This document shows, one piece after another, positions 16,417 through 24,229 of a stretch of 24,229 nt of DNA. The stretch covers positions 1 through 24,229 of the forward strand of contig JAFYRQ010000027.1 of the NCBI GenBank assembly GCA_017546885.1. Direction: 5' to 3'. The notes under the pieces are model-generated. The model saw nothing but the letters and a program-made list of their open reading frames with translations. It ran no database searches and was not told where the DNA came from. Each line of letters begins with the position of its first letter. The stretch's first letter is position 1. This stretch comes from Alphaproteobacteria bacterium (lineage in GTDB: Bacteria; Pseudomonadota; Alphaproteobacteria; RF32; CAG-239). The position numbers were made by a program, and so were the translations under genes.

Positions 16417-17515
16417 CAGCAAAAAAAAACTCATAATTCTAACTGCCGGTGGCACCGGAGGACATGTTTATCCTGCGGATGCACTTGCACAAGAACTTGA
16501 AAAACGCAACTATAATTTAATGTTGGTTACGGACCAAAGAGGACTGAACAACTATCACGGCAAACTGAGCGAAATTGAAAACAAAGCCGTATTAAGCGGT
16601 GCTTTAGTCGGTAAAAATATTTGGTTTAAGATAAAAAGTTTAATTAAAGTTTCTTTAGGTATTTTACAATCCGTTTATATTATTATCAAATATAAGCCCG
16701 AGTGTGTTGTAGGTTTCGGCGGATATGCTTCATTTCCTTGTGCAGTTGCTGCCATCCTGACAGGAACAGATTTAATAATTCACGAACAAAACTCGGTTAT
16801 GAGCCGAACAAATCGCTTTTTAGCTAAATATGCTTCTAAAATAGCCACAAGCTTTCCTAAAACAAAATATGCTCCGCAAGGAAATCAAACTGTTTTAACC
16901 GGTATGCCGGTAAGAACAACAATATCTGCACTTTTTGATAAACAATACAAACAACCTGAACAAAACGGAAAATTTAATCTGTTGGTTCTGGGCGGTTCAC
17001 AAGGAGCAAAAATCTTCTCGGAAGTCATACCGCAAGCAATTAAATCTCTTGATGAAAAAATTCAGCAAAATATTCATATCACGCAACAGTGCAGAAAAGA
17101 TGACATTGAGCTGTTGCAAAAAGAATATTCGGATGCAAAATGTTCTGCCGAAATATCAAATTTCTTCAAAAATATGCCGGAATTATATGATACGAACCAC
17201 ATTATCATATCTCGCGCCGGTGCTTCTTCCGTTTGTGAAATTGCAGCTGCGGGAATTCCGTCAATTTTAGTTCCGTTACCGACGGCAGCAGACGATCATC
17301 AAACATTTAATGCTTCCGAATTTAAGAATAAAAATGGCGGCATGGTAATCGCTCAAAAAGATTTCACAGCCGAAAAACTGCAAGAAATATTGGAAAAATT
17401 TATAAATAATCCGACAGAATTGGAAATAATGGCAAGAAACACCAAAAAATTTGCAATCATTGATGCCGATAAACGTCTTGCCGATGTTGTAGAAACAATT
17501 ATAAAGAGAGGTTAA
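16409..17515 (+). CDS. murG: UDP-GlcNAc:lipid I N-acetylglucosaminyltransferase
   Basis: A 368-residue peripheral membrane GT-B enzyme that adds GlcNAc to lipid I, producing lipid II. The N-terminal glycine-rich loop GGTGGH is at 14-19 and HEQNSVMSRTNRFLAKYA lies near 131-148. LVLGGSQGAKIFSE begins the second Rossmann domain. The UDP-GlcNAc-binding stretch SRAGASSVCEIAAAG and PLPTAADDHQTFNA match the family. The start at 16409 is supported by GGAGGA at 16395-16400 and overlaps the ftsW stop by eight bases, implying coupled translation. murC, which normally follows murG, is absent. Confidence 0.96.
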   Translation: MSDSKKKLIILTAGGTGGHVYPADALAQELEKRNYNLMLVTDQRGLNNYHGKLSEIENKAVLSGALVGKNIWFKIKSLIKVSLGILQSVYIIIKYKPECVVGFGGYASFPCAVAAILTGTDLIIHEQNSVMSRTNRFLAKYASKIATSFPKTKYAPQGNQTVLTGMPVRTTISALFDKQYKQPEQNGKFNLLVLGGSQGAKIFSEVIPQAIKSLDEKIQQNIHITQQCRKDDIELLQKEYSDAKCSAEISNFFKNMPELYDTNHIIISRAGASSVCEIAAAGIPSILVPLPTAADDHQTFNASEFKNKNGGMVIAQKDFTAEKLQEILEKFINNPTELEIMARNTKKFAIIDADKRLADVVETIIKRG

Positions 17516-17516
17516 T

Positions 17517-18437
17517 ATGTTTAATTTTTTCAAAAAGAAACCTATGCTTAAACTTCTCCCGAAAGTTAAAGGAAAATACTTAAATAATGTCAATTTAAGC
17601 AAACATACGTGGTTTGGTGTCGGTGGTCCTGCCGAAGTTATGTATATTCCGTCAGATGAAAATGATTTGAGCTATTTTTTAAAAAACTGCCCTAAAAATA
17701 TTCCTACTTTTGTAATCGGTGGCGGTTCAAATTTGCTGGTGCGTGACGGTGGCATTCCCGGTGTGGTAATCAAACTCGATTCGCCATCATTCAAAAAGAT
17801 AACCTTAGGTGATAACGAAATAACCTGCGGAGCCGGATTAAAAAATATTGAACTGAAAAAACACTTGATTGCCAATGAATTGGGCGGACTGGAATTTTTA
17901 TGTTCAATTCCGGGAGTAATCGGCGGGTCGGTAAAAACAAATGCCGGATGTTTCGGAAAAGAAGTTAAAGATGTTATAACCTCTGCTCAGATTATAAACG
18001 GAGACGGCGAAATTAAAACCATCGGTGTAAAAGATTTAGAGCTTGATTACAGAACAAGTTGTTTTCCTGATGATTGGATTATCTTATCAATCAGCTTTAA
18101 AACAACTAAAGACAGTAAGGAAAATATTGAAAAAACTTTAGCAGAGCAAAAAGCATATCGACAAGCCAATCAGCCATATAACCAAAAAACTGCCGGTTCA
18201 ACTTTCAAAAATCCCAAAGGATTGCGAGCATGGGAATTAATAAAAAAATCCGAATGCGATTCGTTGGTTGTCGGCGGAGCAAAAGTTTCTGATAAACATT
18301 GCAATTTTTTGATTAACACCGGCAATGCTACCGCAAAAGATATTGAAACCTTGGGGGAAACCATAATATCTCAGGTTCGTCAAAAAACATATATCACACT
18401 TGAATGGGAAGTTAAAAGAGTAGGCATAGATAAATAG
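17517..18437 (+). CDS. murB: UDP-N-acetylenolpyruvoylglucosamine reductase
   Basis: A 306-residue FAD/NADPH flavoenzyme that reduces UDP-GlcNAc-enolpyruvate to UDP-MurNAc in the cytoplasm. FAD-binding GGGSNLLVRDGG is at 68-79 and the IPGVIGGSVKTNAGCFG segment is at 131-147. The active-site arginine lies in DYRTS (R179), the proton-donor serine is S228 in AGSTFKNP, and a glutamate in the terminal LEWEVKRVG completes the site. The short form without the E. coli-type extra loop indicates a type II MurB. AGAGAGG lies just upstream of ATG 17517, one base past the murG stop. ftsQ starts immediately at its stop. ddl, often next, is missing. Confidence 0.95.
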   Translation: MFNFFKKKPMLKLLPKVKGKYLNNVNLSKHTWFGVGGPAEVMYIPSDENDLSYFLKNCPKNIPTFVIGGGSNLLVRDGGIPGVVIKLDSPSFKKITLGDNEITCGAGLKNIELKKHLIANELGGLEFLCSIPGVIGGSVKTNAGCFGKEVKDVITSAQIINGDGEIKTIGVKDLELDYRTSCFPDDWIILSISFKTTKDSKENIEKTLAEQKAYRQANQPYNQKTAGSTFKNPKGLRAWELIKKSECDSLVVGGAKVSDKHCNFLINTGNATAKDIETLGETIISQVRQKTYITLEWEVKRVGIDK

Positions 18438-19322
18438 ATGTGGTTTTGGAAAAAAAACATAAAACCGGAAATTCCGGCTCAAAAAGTCGATGAGAAATAT
18501 AAGGTATATTTACCAAAATTATGGCCTTATCGTTTCATCGGCAATTTGTGTCTTTTGTGGCTCATCGCTGCCGTTTCTTTTGGTATATATGTTGCAAAAA
18601 CTAATTTTGTAGAACAAAAACTCGATACATTTTCCGACTACTTTATCGATATAACCTCTAAGATTGGTTTTACCGTTGATGACGTGATTATTCAAGGGCG
18701 AGACAAGACTCCTTTGGAAGATATAAAAAACATCATAAATTTAGCCAATAACAACAATATCTTTAACATTGATATTCATCAGATAAAACAAGATATTTTG
18801 CTGCTTCCGTGGGTAAAAACGGTTGTAATTGAACGTTCATATTTTCCAAATAATATAAATATAAAAATAACCGAAAAAGAAATAAGCGCAATTTGGCAAA
18901 CAAACAACAGTTTTTATCCGGTTGACAAAGATGGTTTTGTTATAAAAACCAACCATATTCCCGTTGTTCCTACACTCATTATTACGGGTAAAGGCGCTCC
19001 TGAAAATATCAACAAGCTGTTGCCGATAATACAAGAAGACGATTCGCTTTACAAACGCATCAAGGCTGCCTCATATATTTCTGAACGACGTTGGGATATT
19101 ATTTTGGACGATATTGAAAATGGTGTGACCATAAGACTTCCGGCCGAAAAGACAAAAAATGCTTGGAAAAAATTGATAAAATTGAGCAAAACGCAAGGAC
19201 TTCTTAAGCGTAAATTAACCATCATTGATTTAAGATTCGGGAACAAAGTTGTAGTGACTCCGTTAAAGCTCTCAAAAGAAGAGCGATTGCGTCGTCGAAA
19301 CATTAAAGAACACAAACTATAA
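18438..19322 (+). CDS. ftsQ: Cell division protein FtsQ
   Basis: A 294-residue bitopic divisome protein that bridges early and late division proteins through FtsB and FtsL. A short cytoplasmic tail is followed by one membrane helix (about 33-53). The POTRA domain begins GFTVDDVIIQGRDKTPLEDI (77-96) and continues through LLLPWVKTVVIERSYFPNNI. The beta domain has IWQTNNSFYPVDKDGFVI and ends with KTQGLLKRKLTIIDLRFGNKV. These are the FtsQ/DivIB signatures in order. It starts directly after the murB stop and overlaps ftsA by one base (TAATG). Sequence is divergent, as usual for FtsQ, but position and architecture make the call firm. Confidence 0.92.
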   Translation: MWFWKKNIKPEIPAQKVDEKYKVYLPKLWPYRFIGNLCLLWLIAAVSFGIYVAKTNFVEQKLDTFSDYFIDITSKIGFTVDDVIIQGRDKTPLEDIKNIINLANNNNIFNIDIHQIKQDILLLPWVKTVVIERSYFPNNINIKITEKEISAIWQTNNSFYPVDKDGFVIKTNHIPVVPTLIITGKGAPENINKLLPIIQEDDSLYKRIKAASYISERRWDIILDDIENGVTIRLPAEKTKNAWKKLIKLSKTQGLLKRKLTIIDLRFGNKVVVTPLKLSKEERLRRRNIKEHKL

Positions 19323-20608
19323 TGGGTGCAAAAACAATGAATTCCTTTAGCCGACATACATTAATTGCTGCTTTAGACATAGGCTCATCTAAGGTATGTT
19401 GTGTTATTGCACGTGTGAACGGCAGAGATAAGAAAATATCTATTGTCGGATATGGCTACAATGCCGCAAAAGGAATTCAAAACGGTGTAATTACAAATTT
19501 CAATCAGGCAACCTACTCTATTTGTGATGCACTCGAAGCCGCTGAACAAATGGCAAATGAACGTGTAGAAAGAGTTATTGTCAACATATCAAGCAGCAAA
19601 ACCAAAAGTGTTATCAAACGCGCTTCGATTCCTCTTAATAAAACTAAGCCGGTTACCGAAATTGAGGCTAAAAAAGCTAAAGATAAAGCAACATACAAAT
19701 TAAACATTGAGGACAATGAACTCATCCACTGCTTAACCACAGGGTATCGTCTCGATTTTGGCGAAGAAATCAGTGATCCGCGTAATATGTACGGTGAAAA
19801 CTTATCTGCCGATGTTTTGCTCGGCATGGTTCCGGCAATTACATATCGCAACACTCAAACCGTTCTCGATAATGCACATTTAGAGATTGCCGGAAAGGTT
19901 TTATCTCCTTATGCATCGGGGCTTGCTTGTCTTGTTGAAGATGAAAAAGAGTTGGGAGCAACAATCATTGATATAGGCGGTGGCACGACCAGTATAGCTA
20001 CATTTATGCACGGTCATCCGGTGTATTTCAGTTCTATCGGTGTCGGCGGAGACAATGTAACAAAAGATATTGCTTGGGGTTTGACCACGTCTTTTGCTCA
20101 TGCCGAAAGATTGAAAACCTTACATGGTTGCGCATTCTTAAATTCTCAAGATGCAAATGAAACAATTAATGTATATCCGGTCGGCGAAGAAGACGACAGC
20201 TTGATAAAATATATACCAAAGTCAAACTTAATCGAAATCATTGCCCCTCGTGTTGAAGAGATTTTTGAACTTGTAAATCAAAAACTTGATGAAGCCGGAT
20301 TAAAAGAAGTAAACTCTCACCGCATCGTATTAACCGGAGGCGGAAGTCAATTATTGGGAATAAGAGAAGTTGCATCGCTTATCCTTGACAAACAAGTTCG
20401 TTTAGGTCGTCCGAGAAATATCGGAAACACTCTGGACATATCCGAATTTGAGGTTCTGCAATATCCGTCATTTTCAACGGTTATCGGGTTGCTTTTATTC
20501 GTCTTAAATCATCCCGAAATTAAACCTACAAAAATCATTTCTAAACCGGTTAATCCGGACGGAAGTCGCTTCAGCAAAATTCTTAGTTGGCTAAAGAATA
20601 ATTTTTAA
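19322..20608 (+). CDS. ftsA: Cell division actin-like ATPase FtsA
   Basis: A 428-residue actin-fold protein that tethers FtsZ to the membrane. The phosphate-1 loop is AALDIGSSKVCCVIA (16-30, D19), phosphate-2 is IIDIGGGTTSIATF (215-228) and the adenosine motif is IVLTGGGSQLLG (335-346). The C-terminal peptide SRFSKILSWLKNNF (415-428) is an amphipathic membrane-targeting helix. The 1C subdomain region falls at ~95-170. ATG 19322 overlaps the ftsQ stop; a second ATG at 19337 is possible because neither has a strong ribosome site. An 81-base gap separates it from ftsZ. Confidence 0.96.
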   Translation: MGAKTMNSFSRHTLIAALDIGSSKVCCVIARVNGRDKKISIVGYGYNAAKGIQNGVITNFNQATYSICDALEAAEQMANERVERVIVNISSSKTKSVIKRASIPLNKTKPVTEIEAKKAKDKATYKLNIEDNELIHCLTTGYRLDFGEEISDPRNMYGENLSADVLLGMVPAITYRNTQTVLDNAHLEIAGKVLSPYASGLACLVEDEKELGATIIDIGGGTTSIATFMHGHPVYFSSIGVGGDNVTKDIAWGLTTSFAHAERLKTLHGCAFLNSQDANETINVYPVGEEDDSLIKYIPKSNLIEIIAPRVEEIFELVNQKLDEAGLKEVNSHRIVLTGGGSQLLGIREVASLILDKQVRLGRPRNIGNTLDISEFEVLQYPSFSTVIGLLLFVLNHPEIKPTKIISKPVNPDGSRFSKILSWLKNNF

Positions 20609-20676
20609 TTTTAGTAACTAAACATTAATCACTTTTTCGTAGTATGAGAGCAAATATTTTTTGACCATTTAAACTT

Positions 20677-20681
20677 GGGAG
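20677..20681 (+). promoter_or_regulatory. Ribosome binding site deciding the ftsZ start
   Basis: GGGAG is eight bases before ATG 20690. The in-frame TTG at 20675 overlaps this site, so starting there is unlikely. The ftsA-ftsZ gap (20609-20689) shows no convincing promoter. Confidence 0.65.
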
Positions 20682-20689
20682 TTAAACTT

Positions 20690-22393
20690 ATGCCCGTAAA
20701 ATTAGCAGTACCAGAAACTAATATGATAACATTAAAACCGCGTATTTCTGTTGTCGGTGTCGGTGGTGGCGGCGGAAATGCCGTTAACAATATGATTACA
20801 AAAACCTTGGAAGGTGTTGATTTTATTGTTGCCAATACAGATGCACAAGCCTTGGCAAATTCAAAATGCACACGCAGAATCCAACTCGGTGTGGAAACTA
20901 CTCGTGGTTTAGGTGCCGGCGCATGCCCTGAAGTAGGAAAAGCCGCTGCAGAAGAAGCAAGAGCAGAAATAGAGAAAGAACTCGAAGGCGCCAATATGGT
21001 ATTCATCACAGCCGGAATGGGCGGTGGTACAGGCTCAGGGGCAGCACCGGTTATTGCAAAAATTGCAAAAGAAAAAGGTATTTTGACTATCGGTGTAATT
21101 ACCAAGCCGTTTCAGTTTGAAGGTAAAAAGCGCGCGCAAATTGCCGAAAAAGCCGTTGAAGAATTTATTTCTTCCGTTGACAGCATTATCATTATCCCTA
21201 ACCAAAACCTTTTCCGCATTGCTGATAAAAACACCACTTTAGCCGATGCTTTTGTTATGGCCGATAATGTATTATATTCCGGTGTTCGCTCTATTACAGA
21301 CCTTATGACAATGCCCGGACTTATCAATTTGGACTTTGCAGATGTTAAAAACATTATGTCCGATAAAGGTAAATCAATTATGGGTACCGGCGAAGCAGAA
21401 GGTGACAATCGTGCTATCAAAGCTGCGGAAGAAGCTCTTTCCAATCCGTTGTTAGACTACAACAATATGAGCGGAGCTAAAGGTGTATTGATTAATATTA
21501 CCGGCGGTCCGGATATTACATTATTTGAAGTTGACGAAGCTGCCAACCGCATTAAAGAAGAAGTTGATGAAGAAGCAAATATCATCTTCGGTTCAAGCTT
21601 TGATGAATCATTAACCGGAAAAATCAGAGTTTCTATTGTTGCTACCGGTATCGGCGAAGCCAAAAACGTGCAAACAAAAACGGCTCCGATTACCAATTAT
21701 TTAGAAGAAAGCTACAATAGCGGTAGCTCAATTCCTAATATTCCGAGCGATGAAATTGATTCTAATTTAGCAAAATTTGCCGCAACAATCGTTCCGGAAA
21801 GCATTGAAGAAGAACCGAAAGAAGTTGTTGAAGAATCAACTTATGAAGAACCTTCTCCGATTGAAGACATAATTCCGGAAGAAGAAATCAAAGTTGCAAA
21901 TGAACCTATTGCAATTATTGACGATTTGCTCGGTGAAACGGAAGAAGAAGCTAATGACAATGGTTTTTCTTCGGTTATGAACGATATGCCTCAAGCATCT
22001 TCATTGTTCAATGCTGTTATGAACAGAACAGAACGCAATGATATTGATGCTCAACTTGAAAGTGCATTATCTTCTCAAGGTAATATTTTCAGCCCATCTA
22101 ACTCTCCTCGTTTAATGGAAGAAGAAGAACCTGAATTGTTCGCTACACCGCAAATTTTTGCAACTCCGACAAGACAAGAAAGAAATGAAGAATTAATTGT
22201 TCCCGAAGATAGAGAATACAAACCTACATTTCTTGATAGAGTAACCGGTCGTTCTATCTTGCTCAATCGTAACAAGAAAAAAGCAGAAAAAGAACAACAA
22301 CACTATCAGGAACCGGTAACTCCGAGCCTTGCATCAGGTGGTGATTATGCTGAAAACGACTTGAGCATTCCATCGTTTTTACGCAGAAAATAA
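20690..22393 (+). CDS. ftsZ: Cell division tubulin-like GTPase FtsZ
   Basis: A 567-residue tubulin homologue that forms the Z ring. The GTPase fold spans ~17-330: GVGGGGGNAVNNM at 23-35, the tubulin signature GGGTGSG at 111-117, and the T7 loop NLDFADV at 213-219, which supplies the catalytic aspartate to the next subunit. The remaining ~225 residues are a Glu-rich linker, far longer than in E. coli but usual in alphaproteobacteria. The linker holds a compact PTFLDRVTGRSILL block near 512-525. The tail DLSIPSFLRRK (557-567) is the conserved peptide that binds FtsA and other partners. ATG 20690 has GGGAG eight bases upstream. A strong terminator follows. Confidence 0.97.
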   Translation: MPVKLAVPETNMITLKPRISVVGVGGGGGNAVNNMITKTLEGVDFIVANTDAQALANSKCTRRIQLGVETTRGLGAGACPEVGKAAAEEARAEIEKELEGANMVFITAGMGGGTGSGAAPVIAKIAKEKGILTIGVITKPFQFEGKKRAQIAEKAVEEFISSVDSIIIIPNQNLFRIADKNTTLADAFVMADNVLYSGVRSITDLMTMPGLINLDFADVKNIMSDKGKSIMGTGEAEGDNRAIKAAEEALSNPLLDYNNMSGAKGVLINITGGPDITLFEVDEAANRIKEEVDEEANIIFGSSFDESLTGKIRVSIVATGIGEAKNVQTKTAPITNYLEESYNSGSSIPNIPSDEIDSNLAKFAATIVPESIEEEPKEVVEESTYEEPSPIEDIIPEEEIKVANEPIAIIDDLLGETEEEANDNGFSSVMNDMPQASSLFNAVMNRTERNDIDAQLESALSSQGNIFSPSNSPRLMEEEEPELFATPQIFATPTRQERNEELIVPEDREYKPTFLDRVTGRSILLNRNKKKAEKEQQHYQEPVTPSLASGGDYAENDLSIPSFLRRK

Positions 22394-22410
22394 TTACGAT
22401 TAATAACATG

Positions 22411-22436
22411 TAAAACCGCTCAAACGAGCGGTTTTA
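22411..22436 (+). terminator. Intrinsic terminator after ftsZ
   Basis: A perfect 11-base inverted repeat (TAAAACCGCTC and GAGCGGTTTTA) around the loop AAAC is followed by a T-rich stretch. It begins 18 bases after the ftsZ stop and would end the dcw transcript. The A/T-flanked stem could also work from the other strand. Confidence 0.88.
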
Positions 22437-22464
22437 CTTATTTCATATAACATCCTTATTTTAA

Positions 22465-22493
22465 TTGCAAAAAACATTGCATAGCTGTATAAA
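22465..22493 (+). promoter_or_regulatory. Promoter for the beta-helix protein gene
   Basis: TTGCAA (22465-22470) and TATAAA (22488-22493) are separated by 17 bases, matching the sigma70 layout with 4 and 5 of 6 consensus bases. It lies between the ftsZ terminator and the next start codon, with a predicted leader of about 30 bases. Confidence 0.55.
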
Positions 22494-22529
22494 ATATACA
22501 TATTGAAAAACTTTACGGAGAAACATCTC

Positions 22530-24229
22530 ATGAAAAAATTTTCTTATGCGATTATGTTCGCAACTTTACCTATTTATTATGTAAACGCAGTTGAAGTTGA
22601 TACATCAGCAGAGTTTAGAAATGCCCTAACAAATGGTGACAATATCATACTCGGTGCGGATATAACCGTTAGTGATACGGAAAATGGAATTACGTGGAAT
22701 ACTCCTGTTTTCAACAGCGGCAGCAGTAACAATAACATTACCATTAACGGTAACGGCCATACGGTATATGGCGGAGATATTGAAACAAACATGTTTCGAA
22801 ATTGGAAAACCATTGATTCAATAGAAAATATAACCTTTGACGGATTTTATAATAACCCTGAAGTATCCGCAAGAGGCGATGATGAATTGGGCGCAGTCAT
22901 TATGAACGTTGGAAAAATCAATAAAATTGATGCTAATTTTTATAATAATACAGCTTATCATGGAGCTGCAATATTCAATGGTAGCGGATATGAAATCGGA
23001 AGCATAAACGGAAACTTCATAGGAAATAAAACCATAGGAGCAACATGGGAACACGGACACGAAGCTTCAGGGGCATCAATCCACAATCAAGGGATTATTA
23101 AAAATATCACCGGATACTTTAAAAATAATAACGGTTGGATGCACGGCACAATTTGGAACTATGGAACAATTGAAAATATAACTGCAACTTTCGAAGAAAA
23201 TTATCGCTCTGCAGTAGGAGGAAACGGGGGCTCTGTTACTATTACCAACTCAGAATTTATAAAAAATACAACATGGCAAGGAAGACAAGGAGAAGGACAA
23301 GCAGGTGCTGCAATTCATTCTTATGGCACAAACTTTACTATTAAAGAAACCGTATTCACGGAAAACTCTGCTTGGTGGACAGGCGGAGCGGTTTATAGTA
23401 CCAGAGGAAGCTTAGACATATCTGACAGCACATTTACAAAAAACTCCGCAGGTGAAGACGGCGGTGCTATCTATAAAACAGGTGGCACGGGAACAATTTC
23501 AAATACAACCTTTACATCAAACAGCGGAAGAAATGGTGGTGCAATTTACAACACCACAAATACAACAATAACCGACAGCAGTTTTAACAGCAATAATTCG
23601 TCTGTTAATGGTGGCGCTATATATAACGGCGGCACATTAACCATAAGTAATTCCGAAATCATCGGCAATAAAGCTTCTGCCGGCGGTGCAATTTATGCTA
23701 CGGCAAATTCTTCAAGCACATTAACTAATGTAGATATAAAAAATAATACATCGAGTAATAATCTAGCAGGAGCAGTTCACTCTTTATCAAATATATCTAT
23801 GCAAGCAGACGGAAAAAACATATCTGTCAGTGGCAATAATGCAAATACAAATCAAACTGCTATTTATATGGCAACTGCAGATACAACTTTGTACTTAAAG
23901 AACTTAAATGATGGTAACTTCATAATGGACGACAAAGTGGATGGCATTGAGTATAATATAGAAATCAGCGGTGATTCAAGCGGATACACCCGTTTCAATA
24001 ACGAAGTAAACAATCTGAAAACACTTAAAATGTCAGATGGAGGACAGCTATTTGTTGCTAAAGACAATGTTTTTGAAATGAAATCATATATAGCTTCAGC
24101 TACAAACGGAAATATTCCTACCCTATTAATGGATATTGAGCTCAATACCGACGGAACATTAAATAATGGACTTTTCAATATAGAAGGCGACATAAAAGGA
24201 ACAACGAATATTATCCTCAATTCATTAAA
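22530..24229 (+). CDS. Secreted Pmp-repeat beta-helix protein (autotransporter-like), 3'-truncated
   Basis: The frame opens at ATG 22530, nine bases after GGAG (22517-22520), and stays open to the window end: 566 codons with no stop. Residues 1-20 are a type I signal peptide ending VNA. The mature chain is Asn/Gly/Thr/Ser-rich and built of short beta-helix coils. From ~131 to ~265 the coils read like INGNFIGN and IIKNITGYFKNN, and from ~268 to ~421 they carry clear FxxN plus GGA(I/V)(Y/H) motifs. Examples are FTKNSAGEDGGAIYK, FTSNSGRNGGAIYN and FNSNNSSVNGGAIYN. These are the repeats of the polymorphic outer-membrane protein family best known in Chlamydia. A C-terminal autotransporter barrel would be expected beyond the window but is not seen. 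A surface adhesin role is inferred from the family. Confidence 0.85.
   Translation, partial: MKKFSYAIMFATLPIYYVNAVEVDTSAEFRNALTNGDNIILGADITVSDTENGITWNTPVFNSGSSNNNITINGNGHTVYGGDIETNMFRNWKTIDSIENITFDGFYNNPEVSARGDDELGAVIMNVGKINKIDANFYNNTAYHGAAIFNGSGYEIGSINGNFIGNKTIGATWEHGHEASGASIHNQGIIKNITGYFKNNNGWMHGTIWNYGTIENITATFEENYRSAVGGNGGSVTITNSEFIKNTTWQGRQGEGQAGAAIHSYGTNFTIKETVFTENSAWWTGGAVYSTRGSLDISDSTFTKNSAGEDGGAIYKTGGTGTISNTTFTSNSGRNGGAIYNTTNTTITDSSFNSNNSSVNGGAIYNGGTLTISNSEIIGNKASAGGAIYATANSSSTLTNVDIKNNTSSNNLAGAVHSLSNISMQADGKNISVSGNNANTNQTAIYMATADTTLYLKNLNDGNFIMDDKVDGIEYNIEISGDSSGYTRFNNEVNNLKTLKMSDGGQLFVAKDNVFEMKSYIASATNGNIPTLLMDIELNTDGTLNNGLFNIEGDIKGTTNIILNSL

Noticed and set aside
20661..20666. TTGACC as a -35 box for an ftsZ promoter
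   Set aside because: A -10 at the correct distance would fall between the ribosome site and the start codon and has no consensus sequence there.
23340..23790. Tandem repeat or CRISPR-like array
   Set aside because: The periodicity is at the protein level (FxxN and GGAI coils); the DNA copies differ in sequence and there are no uniform spacers.

Overview
The window is AT-rich bacterial DNA, densely packed, with many genes touching or overlapping. It reads as the chromosome of an alphaproteobacterium. The clues are an FzlA-like glutathione-S-transferase-fold protein, an FtsZ with a very long acidic linker ending in a DLSIPSFLRRK-type tail, a BigR/SqrR-like ArsR regulator, and the gene order of the cell-wall/division cluster. 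The Pmp-type autotransporter passenger at the right end and a VirD4 secretion ATPase at the left end suggest a host-associated, perhaps gut-dwelling, lineage. That habitat guess is inference from gene content; no rRNA or other direct taxonomic marker is present.

Region 1 (1-4731, + strand) is the end of a type IV secretion or conjugation locus. It holds a 5'-truncated hydrophilic ORF, two small membrane proteins that are paralogues of each other over their first ~80 residues, and a VirD4/TraG-type coupling ATPase of 727 residues. The second paralogue also carries an acidic patch, a long Arg/Asp/Glu/Asn-rich linker and a folded C-terminal domain I cannot name with confidence. This three-gene membrane module is the most likely place for undescribed biology.

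Region 2 (4719-8472) holds a convergent ArsR-family regulator (-) and divergent xseB-ispA (exonuclease VII small subunit and farnesyl diphosphate synthase). These are followed by an orphan periplasmic solute-binding-like protein, an fzlA-like gene and a small lipoprotein of unknown function. Two TAGACATT direct repeats lie between the arsR-like gene and xseB.

Region 3 (8466-14114, - strand) is a complete tripartite RND efflux operon in the order adaptor, RND pump, outer-membrane lipoprotein channel. All three genes overlap end to end. It is head to head with mraY.

Region 4 (14251-22393, + strand) is a reduced dcw cluster: mraY-ftsW-murG-murB-ftsQ-ftsA-ftsZ. It covers lipid I and lipid II synthesis (MraY, MurG), septal glycan polymerisation (FtsW), UDP-MurNAc formation (MurB) and the divisome core (FtsQ, FtsA, FtsZ). 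murD, murC and ddl are missing from the places they usually occupy in this cluster. The cluster ends at a strong intrinsic terminator.

Region 5 (22394-24229, + strand) has its own promoter and the first 566 codons of a secreted beta-helix protein with two kinds of FxxN/GGA(I) repeats, running off the window. I see no tRNA, rRNA, CRISPR array, insertion sequence or transposase, and no gene-free stretch longer than about 140 bases.
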